Source: Acidobacteriota bacterium
GTDB taxonomy: Bacteria; Acidobacteriota; Thermoanaerobaculia; Thermoanaerobaculales; Sulfomarinibacteraceae
Direction: 5' to 3'
Assembly (NCBI GenBank): GCA_022340775.1
Contig: JAJDNH010000166.1
Span: 1 to 60,532, forward strand
Length of the DNA stretch: 60,532 nucleotides
Shown here: piece after piece, positions 34,877 to 42,678 of the stretch
Numbering within the stretch: position 1 is the stretch's first letter
Layout of the letters: the number at the start of each line of letters is the position of its first letter
Position numbers and translations under genes: made by a program
The notes under the pieces: model-generated
What the model saw: only the letters and a program-made list of their open reading frames with translations
Told to the model about the DNA's origin: nothing
Database searches by the model: none

Positions 34877-36217
34877 ATGACCGACTCGAAACTCGACCAC
34901 GCCATCGCCACCTCTATTCTCGCCATCGATACCGTCTGGGGCGGCGACGTCATGAACCCTTCCGGAACGGGCCGCTTCATCGCTGACTCGTGGTGCTCCG
35001 ACGAGCCCCTGCCGGAGGCGTACTCGCATGCCAGGGCCGCGGCGGTCCGCGCCGCGGGCGGTCTCTCCGCATCCGAGCCGGACCGTACGGCGCTGGAAGC
35101 CTACATCGAGGCGATCGACGTCCCCGGGGCGATAGGAGAGCTGCGCGACGGCGCAGCCGCAGTGGGCGGCCCGCGGGGGGAGTTTCTGGCCGGGCTCGGC
35201 GAGTGCCTCGAAGTGATGTGGGATCTAGCCCTCGAGGTCCTCGACCGCGGCGAGCCGGTTCCCTACGAACGTTCCGTGCTCGCCTCGACCGCCGCCCCGC
35301 CGACGCAATCCGACCCGCGCACGCAGCGCGAACGCCTCGGGGCCCTGCTCGGCCGCGCCGGCTACCCCGCCGACAACGACGCCGATCTGCTTGACGCCGC
35401 CGACGCCTGGCGCGGCGAGCGCATGGTCCCTCCGCCCACGATCCCGGCGCTCGGCCGCGCCTTCATCGCCGAGCTGGACGCCGCGACCGTGGCGAAGGTG
35501 TTGCCCCACCTCCCGGCCGAGGTGCACGGCGTCCCACGCTCCAACGTGGAGTTTTTGGCCATCAAGGACGCATGGTTCTCGGGCTCGATGAACTACGTCG
35601 GCCGCGCCCGCACCGCCGACGGCCGACCCGAGTACGAGGCCACGTACGAGATCAACGCGTCGCTCGAGATCTCGGTGCCGGAGTTCGTCCAGCTCGTGAG
35701 CCACGAGGTGGTCCCCGGCCACGTCACGACGTTCGCCTACGTTCAACACCTCTACACGCTGGGCAAGGTCGGCTTCGAGGGCACCATCCTGACCATGAAC
35801 AGCCGCTACTCGACACTCGCCGAGGGAATCGCCAACAATGCCATCCTGATGGCACACGGCGTGACCGAGATCGACCAGCTGCCGGACGAAGATCTCCAGA
35901 TCGGCACCCTGCTGGCGCTGCTCCAGGACGATGCCAAGAACCAGGCCTCGTACCTCACCTGGCAGGAGGGCTGGGCACAGCCTGACGTCGAGGCAGTCCT
36001 GCGCCGCGACTTTGTGGTCTCCGAGGAGCGGGCGGGAAAGCTGTCCGGACCGTGGGCGAAGCACCCGATCCTGGGCCGGATGTACCTGCCGGCCTACCGG
36101 GCGGGGACCGAGAAGGTTGCCGAGCTGCGACGCGTACGTTCCGACGCCGATGTCCTGCCGGCGCTGTATGGCTGCCGGGGGCTGGTGGACGTGGCAACCG
36201 TGGACCGCGTGCTGTAG
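34877..36217 (+). CDS. DUF885-like metallopeptidase
   Basis: 446 aa. Mostly helical with the metal site SHEVVPGHVTTF near residue 275 (HExxPGH), the variant HExxH motif typical of DUF885-family peptidases. A later Glu/Asn-rich helix (STLAEGIANNAILMAHG) probably gives the third ligand. No signal peptide, so cytoplasmic. GGGAGG lies six bases before ATG 34877. The family includes dipeptidases and carboxypeptidases; the exact specificity is unknown. It lies 95 bp after a small membrane protein and 40 bp before a GNAT gene. Confidence 0.75.
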   Translation: MTDSKLDHAIATSILAIDTVWGGDVMNPSGTGRFIADSWCSDEPLPEAYSHARAAAVRAAGGLSASEPDRTALEAYIEAIDVPGAIGELRDGAAAVGGPRGEFLAGLGECLEVMWDLALEVLDRGEPVPYERSVLASTAAPPTQSDPRTQRERLGALLGRAGYPADNDADLLDAADAWRGERMVPPPTIPALGRAFIAELDAATVAKVLPHLPAEVHGVPRSNVEFLAIKDAWFSGSMNYVGRARTADGRPEYEATYEINASLEISVPEFVQLVSHEVVPGHVTTFAYVQHLYTLGKVGFEGTILTMNSRYSTLAEGIANNAILMAHGVTEIDQLPDEDLQIGTLLALLQDDAKNQASYLTWQEGWAQPDVEAVLRRDFVVSEERAGKLSGPWAKHPILGRMYLPAYRAGTEKVAELRRVRSDADVLPALYGCRGLVDVATVDRVL

Positions 36218-36257
36218 CGCCGTTCGGCGCCAGGACCGCTCACCGAAGGAGGGTCTG

Positions 36258-37124
36258 ATGCAGGGCTCCTTTGCCGAAGACCCCGGTCTCCTCGGCCGGC
36301 TCATGGATCTTCTCGATCTAGTCTTCCCCGGCTTGGCGCGGGGCGCCGACCGCGCCCGCATCCTGGGCGCGCCGTGGGAGCAGGTCTCGACGCCGTTCAT
36401 CGCCACCGACGCCGGCCGCCTCGTCTCCCACGTGGGGCTCATCGAGCTGCCGCTGGTGATCGAAGGGAGGTGCCAGATCGTCGGCGCCATCCATGGCGTC
36501 GCCACGCACCCCGAGCACCGCCGACGTGGGCACTACCGCCGGCTGATGGAGGAGGTGCTCGAGCACTGCCAGGATCGACTCCCAACCCAGATCCTGACCA
36601 CCGAGCACCCCGAGTACTTCACCCCGTTCGGCTTCCGCGTGGTGCCCGAGCACGTCTTCACCGTGCCCAGCCGCCGCCCTGCCGGCCCCGGCCAGGTGCG
36701 CCTTCTCGACCTCGACGACAACGACGACGTGACTCTCCTCCACCGCCTCCTGGAAAGCCGGACGCCGGTCTCCAGCCGGCTGGGAGTCGTTCGCGAGCAC
36801 GGAGTCTTCTGCTTCAACGAGGGCCGCCGACCGCTCCACTACGCCCCGGACCTGGATGTCGTTCTGTGCTTCGAGCAGGAGAACGAGAAGGTAACCCTGT
36901 ATGACGTGGTTGGTCCCGAGCTGCCGCCGCTCGACGCCGTGCTCGACCGCCTCCCGGGACCGGTCTCTTCGGTCACCCTGGCCTTCGCACCCGACCGGCT
37001 CGCACCCGACGCGACCCCGGTCCCGGGCTTGTTCAACCACGACGGACCTTCGTATCTCATGGTGCGTGGCTCCCTCGGCGAGGCCAACGAGCCGTTCGCT
37101 CTTCCACGTCCGGCTCGGACGTGA
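36258..37124 (+). CDS. GNAT-family N-acetyltransferase (Eis-like layout)
   Basis: 288 aa. The N-terminal GNAT domain has the acetyl-CoA motif HGVATHPEHRRRGHYRRLMEE near residues 75-100 and TEHPEYFTPFGFRVVPEH after it. A second half (RLLDLDDNDDVTLLHRLLES...) looks like a degenerate GNAT or partner domain, as in the Eis-type two-domain proteins. Substrate unknown. GAAGGAGGG precedes ATG 36258. Same strand as the peptidase, 40 bp apart. Confidence 0.82.
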   Translation: MQGSFAEDPGLLGRLMDLLDLVFPGLARGADRARILGAPWEQVSTPFIATDAGRLVSHVGLIELPLVIEGRCQIVGAIHGVATHPEHRRRGHYRRLMEEVLEHCQDRLPTQILTTEHPEYFTPFGFRVVPEHVFTVPSRRPAGPGQVRLLDLDDNDDVTLLHRLLESRTPVSSRLGVVREHGVFCFNEGRRPLHYAPDLDVVLCFEQENEKVTLYDVVGPELPPLDAVLDRLPGPVSSVTLAFAPDRLAPDATPVPGLFNHDGPSYLMVRGSLGEANEPFALPRPART

Positions 37125-37161
37125 CAATGTATGAGATCATCCGGGGAGAGGTCTTCTCGGC

Positions 37162-37566
37162 ATGAGCATCCACGTTGTGCGCCTGGGCACGCCGCGACTT
37201 CACAACGAGGGCCTGCGCATCGGCACCGTCCGCCGGCCACCGCGCGGCGTCCCCAAGGAGCGCTTCGCGCTCGATGACTGGTACGACGTCTGGCTGCCGA
37301 ACCTGGCGCCGAGCGCCGAGCTGGTGAAGCAGGCCCGGACCGCGGCCACGTCGCGCGAGTGGCAGGTGTTCGTCCGCAAGTACCGGGCCGAGATGGCGAC
37401 GCCGGAGGCGGCGCGGGTGCTCGACCTGCTGGCGGCGTTGTCCCACGAGACTGACTTTTCGGTCGGCTGCTACTGCGAGGACGAGTCCCACTGCCACCGC
37501 TCGGTGCTGCGCGCGCTCCTGGCCGAGCGTGGGGCGGACATCGCCCCCCACCCAACCAGTGATTAA
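37162..37566 (+). CDS. DUF488-family protein
   Basis: 134 aa. The pattern IGTVRRPPRGVPKERFALDDWYDVWLPNLAPS and the late YCEDESHCHRSVLRALL is that of the YeaO/MarR-associated DUF488 branch, with the conserved CxxD..xCHR cysteine/histidine cluster. Function is not known. GGGGAGAGG lies 13 bases before ATG 37162. The stop codon TAA (37564-37566) is formed by the junction of two 8-bp repeat units (see the array at 37558), so the last two residues, Ser-Asp, are encoded by that array. Confidence 0.82.
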   Translation: MSIHVVRLGTPRLHNEGLRIGTVRRPPRGVPKERFALDDWYDVWLPNLAPSAELVKQARTAATSREWQVFVRKYRAEMATPEAARVLDLLAALSHETDFSVGCYCEDESHCHRSVLRALLAERGADIAPHPTSD

Positions 37567-37591
37567 GTTATTAAGATGTTAGGTAATTAGG
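37558..37591 (+). repeat. Octamer array A at the DUF488 stop codon
   Basis: Four contiguous 8-bp units: AGTGATTA, AGTTATTA, AGATGTTA, GGTAATTA, followed by GG. The unit consensus RGTNAYTA is very AT-rich in a GC-rich region. The TAA stop is the last two bases of unit 1 plus the first of unit 2. Because 8 is not a multiple of 3, stops occur in several frames along the array. Confidence 0.75.
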
Positions 37592-37669
37592 TTTCCATAC
37601 CCCTCCAGACATAGTAACTGCTACGCGCTCCACGCCAAAACAGAGGTATGATGGTGTTCTGGAGTCAGC

Positions 37670-38110
37670 ATGGAAGCCATCGAGGTGGTCCGGCATTTCG
37701 TCGAGGCCATGAACCGGCGTGACGTCGAGGCGATGGCCGGGTGGATGTCGCCCGACCACGTTCTGATCGACGGAGAGGGCGACCTCGTGGCCGGCGGCGA
37801 ACGGCTGCGAGCCGCCTGGAAGGCATACTTCTCCCTGTTCCCCGACTACGCCATCACCATCGAGGAGATCTTCGCAGCCGGGGACTCGGTGGCGGTCTTC
37901 GGGACTGCTGAGGGCACCTACGCACCCGACGGCAGAATGGACCCCACGAACCACTGGACCATCCCCGCCGCCTGGCTCGCGGTCCTCAAGGGCGAATCCA
38001 TCGCATCCTGGCAGGTCTACGCCGGCACCGAGCCGATCCGCAGGATCATGGCGAGGTACCGGGAGGAACGATCGCGGGCCGGAGAGGATGAGGACCTAGG
38101 AAGTAACTAA
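37670..38110 (+). CDS. SnoaL-like (NTF2-fold) protein
   Basis: 146 aa. NTF2-like small domain: VVRHFVEAMNRRDVEAMAGWMSPDHVLID, a central LRAAWKAYFSLFPDYAITIEEIFAAGDSVAVFG and a final WQVYAGTEPIRRIMARY. The fold is used by ester cyclases, isomerases and plain binding proteins; no catalytic set is certain. CTGGAG lies seven bases before ATG 37670 and a TATGAT box at 37647. The stop TAA (38108-38110) sits at a repeat-unit junction exactly as in the DUF488 gene, and the last residues (GSN) are encoded by the array and its edge. Confidence 0.85.
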   Translation: MEAIEVVRHFVEAMNRRDVEAMAGWMSPDHVLIDGEGDLVAGGERLRAAWKAYFSLFPDYAITIEEIFAAGDSVAVFGTAEGTYAPDGRMDPTNHWTIPAAWLAVLKGESIASWQVYAGTEPIRRIMARYREERSRAGEDEDLGSN

Positions 38111-38217
38111 GTTGTTGAGTGATTAAGTTGCCCCCGCCCCCCCCAAAGACGCGAGACGTACCCCCCCCAAGAAGAAAGAAGAGAGAGGAGAGGCCGCCAC
38201 CCACCCGCAGTGAACGG
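38102..38217 (+). repeat. Octamer array B plus C-rich and purine-rich tract
   Basis: Units AGTAACTA, AGTTGTTG, AGTGATTA (38102-38125), then AGTTGCCCCC, a run of C tracts with AAGACGCGAGACG, and a purine tract of GAAGAAAGAAGAG type near 38170-38190. A strand-reversed version of the same order lies at 51100-51271. No gene is present; convergent genes flank it. Confidence 0.65.
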
Positions 38218-39132
38218 TCATTCGACGGCTGTCGTTCCCGGCGATTCACAGGTCGAGCGGCCGGGCACGACCACCTCCAGTGCGCCCGGCTCGATGGCGA
38301 AGCGCACGGATGGGGGCTTCAGGGACCAGTCGTTGCCGTCCAGATGGCAGGGGAGCGGCTCGTCGAAGTACAGCTCAAGGTACGGCGCCTGCAGCTCGAG
38401 GCTGCCCGGCATCTGAGCCAGCGTGCCGCGCAGCCCGGCCACCAGACGTGGAATCCGCCGCAGCGCACCCATTCCCTCCACCAGGCAGGCGTCCAGCAGG
38501 CCGTCATCCGGGACCGCTCTCGGGGTCAGGCGAAAGCCGCCCCCGGTCGAGGGCCCGTTGTGGACCGCGAGGATCGTCATCGTGCCCTCGTAACGGCGAT
38601 CCGGTGTTTCCAGTCGGACCACCGGAGCGGGGTAGCCGAACAGCGACGCAATGGCCGTCACCAGGTAGGCGGCAATGCCACGGACGACCTTGATCCGCGC
38701 TGCGCGGCGGCTGATGTCGCCGGTCAGGCCGATGCCTATGGCGTTGAGCACCAGGTGGCCGTCGACCGCTATCAGGTCGACGCGACTGGTCCGGCCCGCG
38801 AGCAGCGTGGCAGCCGCCTCGTCGAAGCCGAGCGGAATCCCGAGCGTACGGGCTGCATCGTTGCCGGTGCCGAGGGGAAGCACCCCGAGGCGCCCGCGGC
38901 CGGCGCGAAACAGCCCCTCGGCCGCCTCGCACACGGTGCCGTCCCCGCCCATAGCCACCACCGTCTCACAGCCCTCCTCAATCGCCCGTTGAGCGAGCTC
39001 GGTTGCGTGCCACGGCGCCTCGGTGAACACCGCTGGAGCCTCGACACCGAGGGCCCGGAGCCGTGCCTCCCGGCGCGGCCACTCCCTGCCCACACGACCG
39101 CCCGCAGCCGCAGGGTTGACGATGATGCGCAT
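38218..39132 (-). CDS. Diacylglycerol kinase/LCB5-family lipid kinase
   Basis: 304 aa. It begins MRIIVNPAAAGGR, then has the catalytic-domain motifs VVAMGGDGTVCEAAEG and LPLGTGNDAAR, then the beta-rich C-terminal half. These kinases phosphorylate lipids (diacylglycerol, sphingoid bases or polyprenols) with ATP. No membrane helix. The ATG at 39132 overlaps the stop of the HD gene by one base (TGATG), so it is coupled. Together with PBP4 upstream it suggests a small envelope operon. Lipid substrate unknown. Confidence 0.9.
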   Translation of the reverse strand: MRIIVNPAAAGGRVGREWPRREARLRALGVEAPAVFTEAPWHATELAQRAIEEGCETVVAMGGDGTVCEAAEGLFRAGRGRLGVLPLGTGNDAARTLGIPLGFDEAAATLLAGRTSRVDLIAVDGHLVLNAIGIGLTGDISRRAARIKVVRGIAAYLVTAIASLFGYPAPVVRLETPDRRYEGTMTILAVHNGPSTGGGFRLTPRAVPDDGLLDACLVEGMGALRRIPRLVAGLRGTLAQMPGSLELQAPYLELYFDEPLPCHLDGNDWSLKPPSVRFAIEPGALEVVVPGRSTCESPGTTAVE

Positions 39133-39683
39133 CACGGCTCGAGCCGCGCCACGAACGGCTCGTAGGTCATGAAGTCGGCGTGATGGACAATCCACGCCTC
39201 CGTGGTCCGGGCCACCATGTCGCCCTCGCCGGCGTGGGTTGCAACGATGTGGCAGACCGCATCTGGCAGCCCGCACTCCATTGCCAGCGCCACGCCGGTG
39301 AACGGGTGCCGGAGGTACTTGCCGCGGGCGCTCTGCCGCGTCCCACCGTTCGGATCCGCTTCGTACTCCAGCAGCTTGCCGACATCGGCGAGGATCGCAC
39401 CGGCGACCAAGACATCATCGTCGACCGGGAGTGCATCGCCGCAGAACTCCCGGATCTTCGCTCCCGAGGAACGAGCGACGTGGACTACCAGACGCTTGTG
39501 GGCGAGGAACGAGACCGGGCAGCCCGGGACCTTGAGTGTGAATGGGATTTGCGCCAGGTCCGCGGGCTCAAGCGGCGAGAGCTCGAATGCCCGCACCCAG
39601 CAGTCGCGGACCTTCGTCCTCAGCTCACCATCGTCGATCCACTCCAGCTCGGGCCACAGTCGCTCGACCTCGTCGGCCAGCAT
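39132..39683 (-). CDS. HD-domain-like protein with an altered metal motif
   Basis: 183 aa. The helical layout and later HPFTGVALAMECGLP...CHIVATHAGEGDM match small archaeal-type HD phosphohydrolases. Where the family has L-H-D-(I/V)-G-K, this protein reads ILADVGKLL, so the metal-binding His is Ala while the Asp is kept. Early His residues (SFLAHKRLVVHVARSS) remain. It may have weak or changed metal binding, or bind ligands only. It lies between dacB (18-bp gap) and the lipid kinase on one minus-strand operon. Confidence 0.78.
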   Translation of the reverse strand: MLADEVERLWPELEWIDDGELRTKVRDCWVRAFELSPLEPADLAQIPFTLKVPGCPVSFLAHKRLVVHVARSSGAKIREFCGDALPVDDDVLVAGAILADVGKLLEYEADPNGGTRQSARGKYLRHPFTGVALAMECGLPDAVCHIVATHAGEGDMVARTTEAWIVHHADFMTYEPFVARLEP

Positions 39684-39700
39684 TCCGCCTTCCTTTCAGG

Positions 39701-40933
39701 TCAGTCGGGCAACCCCGTAACCTCCACCTTCGCATCCGACAGCACCATCGGGGCCCCGCACGGCTTGCCACGCACGCCCCCAAGCCGGATCATCAGGTTG
39801 ATGACCCACCTCTGCTCGCGCTTGCGCCAGCGATCGATCTTGTCGCCGGCGTCGGTCGCGGCGACACAGAACAGGACGTCGCCGCCCATTACGGTGTTGA
39901 AGTAGCCCGCGAGCACCGCCACGCCGCCGTCCGTCTCACCCAGGGTACCGGTTTTCAAGGTCATCGCCCCGGCGTAATCCGAGCTGGCCAGTTTCGGAAA
40001 CATGCGGGGAACCGGCCCCTGGTCGCAGCCGGGCACCGGTAGCAGATCACGCGGCCTGAGATTGTAGGCGGTGATCGCCCTGCGGAACTCGCGCAGCATC
40101 TTGACGACCAGCTTCGGCGTCATCTGGTTCGAGCCCTCACCGCAGGCGGTCTCCAGTCGGATCTTGTGGTCCGTGTCATCGAGCTTCTCGCGCAGGAACG
40201 CCTGCAGCTGAGCGGCCCCACCGAGACCGTCGGCGATCCGCTCGATGTCGTTGTTGGAGAAGACGTTGAACCGCTTGAGGATGACGGAGAGCGGGTTCGA
40301 GAGGTGGCGAAGGAGGGGTTTCGCCAGCACGCCCCGCCCCAAGTGCACCTCCCCGCTGACCGCGATCGCCGGCGGGCTGCCCACATCCCAGCCCCGACGC
40401 TTGCACTGCTCCTCCCACTCGGCCCGCTCGTCGGCCGTCCAATGATCCGGATCGAGCAAGTGCAGCAACCTTTCGCCGGCTTGCAGAGAGCGCACCGCCG
40501 GGTTGGGCGACCGCTTGAAGGGACCGCCCTCCCAGCCGAGCCAGAACTTCCCCTGGATCACGATGCCGCCGTCGACCTTTCGGATCCCCAACTGCCTGAG
40601 CTCGCGGGCGACCAGAAAGGCGTTCTCGGGTTGGAAGTCGGGGTCGTCGCCCCCGGTCACGACCAGTGATCCGTGGATGACCCCAGCCTCGCGGTTCCAG
40701 CTGCCGTCGTATCCGAACAGGGTCGTGAAGCGGTGGTCGCCACCGAGGCGCTCGAGCGCCCACCAGGTGGTCGCCACCTTGGTCACAGACGCAGGGTTGA
40801 ACTCCAGATCCGCGTGCGAGGCGTTGATCTGGGCGCCTCCCGCTGACTCGACGTCCCAAATCAGGTTGGCCTGGCCCGTGCCGCAGACCGCGACTCCCAG
40901 GAACGCTGCCACGAGTAGTCTGGTGTACTTCAT
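39701..40933 (-). CDS. dacB: D-alanyl-D-alanine carboxypeptidase/endopeptidase (PBP4, S13)
   Basis: 410 aa with a short signal peptide. The three penicillin-binding motifs are present: S49-V-T-K52 (NPASVTK), S-N-N in FSNNDIE, and K-T-G in LKTGTLGETDGG. Residues between motif 1 and motif 2 hold the insertion typical of S13 enzymes (GSLVVTGGDDPDF...). It trims or cleaves peptidoglycan cross-links in the periplasm. It is somewhat shorter than E. coli DacB. ATG 40933 has no strong Shine-Dalgarno; a TATATC/TATCAT stretch lies just upstream. First gene of a three-gene operon. Confidence 0.9.
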   Translation of the reverse strand: MKYTRLLVAAFLGVAVCGTGQANLIWDVESAGGAQINASHADLEFNPASVTKVATTWWALERLGGDHRFTTLFGYDGSWNREAGVIHGSLVVTGGDDPDFQPENAFLVARELRQLGIRKVDGGIVIQGKFWLGWEGGPFKRSPNPAVRSLQAGERLLHLLDPDHWTADERAEWEEQCKRRGWDVGSPPAIAVSGEVHLGRGVLAKPLLRHLSNPLSVILKRFNVFSNNDIERIADGLGGAAQLQAFLREKLDDTDHKIRLETACGEGSNQMTPKLVVKMLREFRRAITAYNLRPRDLLPVPGCDQGPVPRMFPKLASSDYAGAMTLKTGTLGETDGGVAVLAGYFNTVMGGDVLFCVAATDAGDKIDRWRKREQRWVINLMIRLGGVRGKPCGAPMVLSDAKVEVTGLPD

Positions 40934-41067
40934 GTCGCCGAATGATATACCAACGGACGGGAACGGGGGAACCGGCCCGACCAAACCTCCCTGGGCGACC
41001 TTCGCTCGAGAGAAACGAGCCGAAGCAACGCCAGACCTCCAAGCGGAGCAACAGCTCGTCCGAGTTG

Positions 41068-41249
41068 AGTCCGGGTCGTCCATGAGCGATCGTAGCGAGA
41101 CCGGCGAGGCGTCTGTCAGCGCAGGGTTCTGAGCGTCGAGCTGCCGGAGGCATACCTGGAAGGTATGTTGAGGACAGCGAGACGAGAAGAACACGGCGAT
41201 GGCTGGCGTATCGCTGGTCGCAGTAGATCGCGAGTGAATGATCCGGGCT
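41068..41249 (+). repeat. MITE-like element, copy 2 (182 bp)
   Basis: Full-length copy. The 5' end AGTCCGGGTCGTCC and the complement of the 3' end GAATGATCCGGGCT form imperfect terminal inverted repeats. Central hairpin at 41134..41184. It fills most of the 314-bp gap between dacB (start 40933) and the DprE1-like gene (stop 41248). The terminal CT of the element and the next base A form CTA, the complement of that gene's TAG stop. Confidence 0.82.
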
Positions 41250-42678
41250 AGGGAAGGAGCAAGCGGTCGGCGAGGGCAGAACGCAGGAGGCGCCCGGGAT
41301 CGGTGCGCTCCTTGATGGCGGCGAAGCGCTCCAGCTGCCCATCGCGGAAGGTGGCTCGGTACAGCTCGCCGGGCAGGGCTGCGTCCTTGGCCGGATAGAA
41401 CCGGCCGCCGGCCTCGACCACAGGCTCAGCAAGATCGGCGACCAGCCGCCACAGGCGGTCGCGGTTCGAGGCCGTGACCGGGAAATCGAGCGCCAGCGAG
41501 AATCCGTCGACGGCGTGCGTCAGCAGGAAGGGGTCGGGGCGGTGCCGCTTGAGCACAGCCAGGAACGAGGGCAGCCCGGCCCGGCGGCACAGCTCGAGCT
41601 GGCGCGCGAACACGCCCTCGGCCTCGGCCACCGGCACGAACGACTGGTGCTGGATGAGGCCCCCCGGGAGGTACACTCGCTCCCAGTTCGGCACGTAGTC
41701 GAGCAGGAACGAGAACTCGGCCAGCGTCTGGCGGTACCGCTTGTCGTTGCCGATCGTGCTCCCGAGTCGAAACTTGACTGCGTTGATGAGGCGCATCCCC
41801 GGCCGGTTTGTGAGGGGCTTGAGGAACCTCCAGAGCAGCGCCTTCGGGACCACCCCTGCCAGCCTCGCCGGCAGGTCCTGCGCCTCGGCCCGCAGGCTTT
41901 CCTGGGCGGCCGGGTCCTCATCTGCCTTGACGTGGTTGGCGAAGTGGAGCAGCCCGCGACCGCTGCGCCCGCCGCTGGCGAAGGCATCGATCCAGCCGAC
42001 CACGTACTCCCACCGATTCTTCGCGTCGTCGGCCAACCGCAGCATCGTGGCCAGGTCCTGGGCCGCAACCGCATGCACCTCGAGGCGGCCGGAGTGGACC
42101 CGCTTGAGCCGAACTCGGGCGCCGACGATGACCCCCAGCTGGCCGAAACCGCCGATGACGGCGTGGAAAAGCTCCCCGTCGGTCTCGGGCGTCACCGTCC
42201 GCAGTTCGCCGGACGGTAGCAGCATCGTGAGCTCCAGGCAGTGCTCCCCGAGTGTGCCGCGAGTCCAGTTGTTCTTGCCGTGAACGTTCATCGCCAGACC
42301 GCCACCGAGAGTCGGCGTCATGGTGCCGGTGACGACCTCTGGCCACCAGCCATCCGCGAGGACCGAGCGCCACAGGTCGTGGAAGGTCACGCCGGGCTCG
42401 ACTTGGGCGACCCCGTTCGAGGCATCCCAGCCGAGGATACGGTTCATCTCTGAAAGGTCGAGGACGACAGCTTCCGCGAGCAGCGCAGCATCGCCGTAGC
42501 TGCGGCCCGCCCCGCGCAGCACCACCGGCACGCCGCGGCTGCGGGCAAGCTCCAGCACCTCGCGTATCTGGCCGACGTTCGTCGGGCGGTAGACATAGCC
42601 GGCGGCGCCGGCCGCTCTGCCCCAACCCTCGACCCATTCGACCTGCCGGCCCGGTAGCGCGTCGCGCATTCGGCTCAT
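41248..42678 (-). CDS. FAD-linked oxidase of the DprE1 type
   Basis: 476 aa. VEGWGR, LRGAGRSYGDAAL (FAD binding), NVHGKNNWTRGTLGEH with a His at 133, IQHQSFVPV, then DGFSLALDFPV and GGRFYPAKDAALPG line up with mycobacterial DprE1, which oxidises polyprenylphosphoryl-ribose at C2'. The Lys of AKD and the HGKN His are conserved; the Cys targeted by benzothiazinones (GWNICVDF in DprE1) is Ala here. The start at 42678 overlaps the SDR stop (ATGA). With the adjacent DprE2-like SDR it would make polyprenylphosphoryl-arabinose. Comparison is from memory of the M. tuberculosis sequence. The stop lies on the end of a repeat. Confidence 0.82.
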   Translation of the reverse strand: MSRMRDALPGRQVEWVEGWGRAAGAAGYVYRPTNVGQIREVLELARSRGVPVVLRGAGRSYGDAALLAEAVVLDLSEMNRILGWDASNGVAQVEPGVTFHDLWRSVLADGWWPEVVTGTMTPTLGGGLAMNVHGKNNWTRGTLGEHCLELTMLLPSGELRTVTPETDGELFHAVIGGFGQLGVIVGARVRLKRVHSGRLEVHAVAAQDLATMLRLADDAKNRWEYVVGWIDAFASGGRSGRGLLHFANHVKADEDPAAQESLRAEAQDLPARLAGVVPKALLWRFLKPLTNRPGMRLINAVKFRLGSTIGNDKRYRQTLAEFSFLLDYVPNWERVYLPGGLIQHQSFVPVAEAEGVFARQLELCRRAGLPSFLAVLKRHRPDPFLLTHAVDGFSLALDFPVTASNRDRLWRLVADLAEPVVEAGGRFYPAKDAALPGELYRATFRDGQLERFAAIKERTDPGRLLRSALADRLLLP

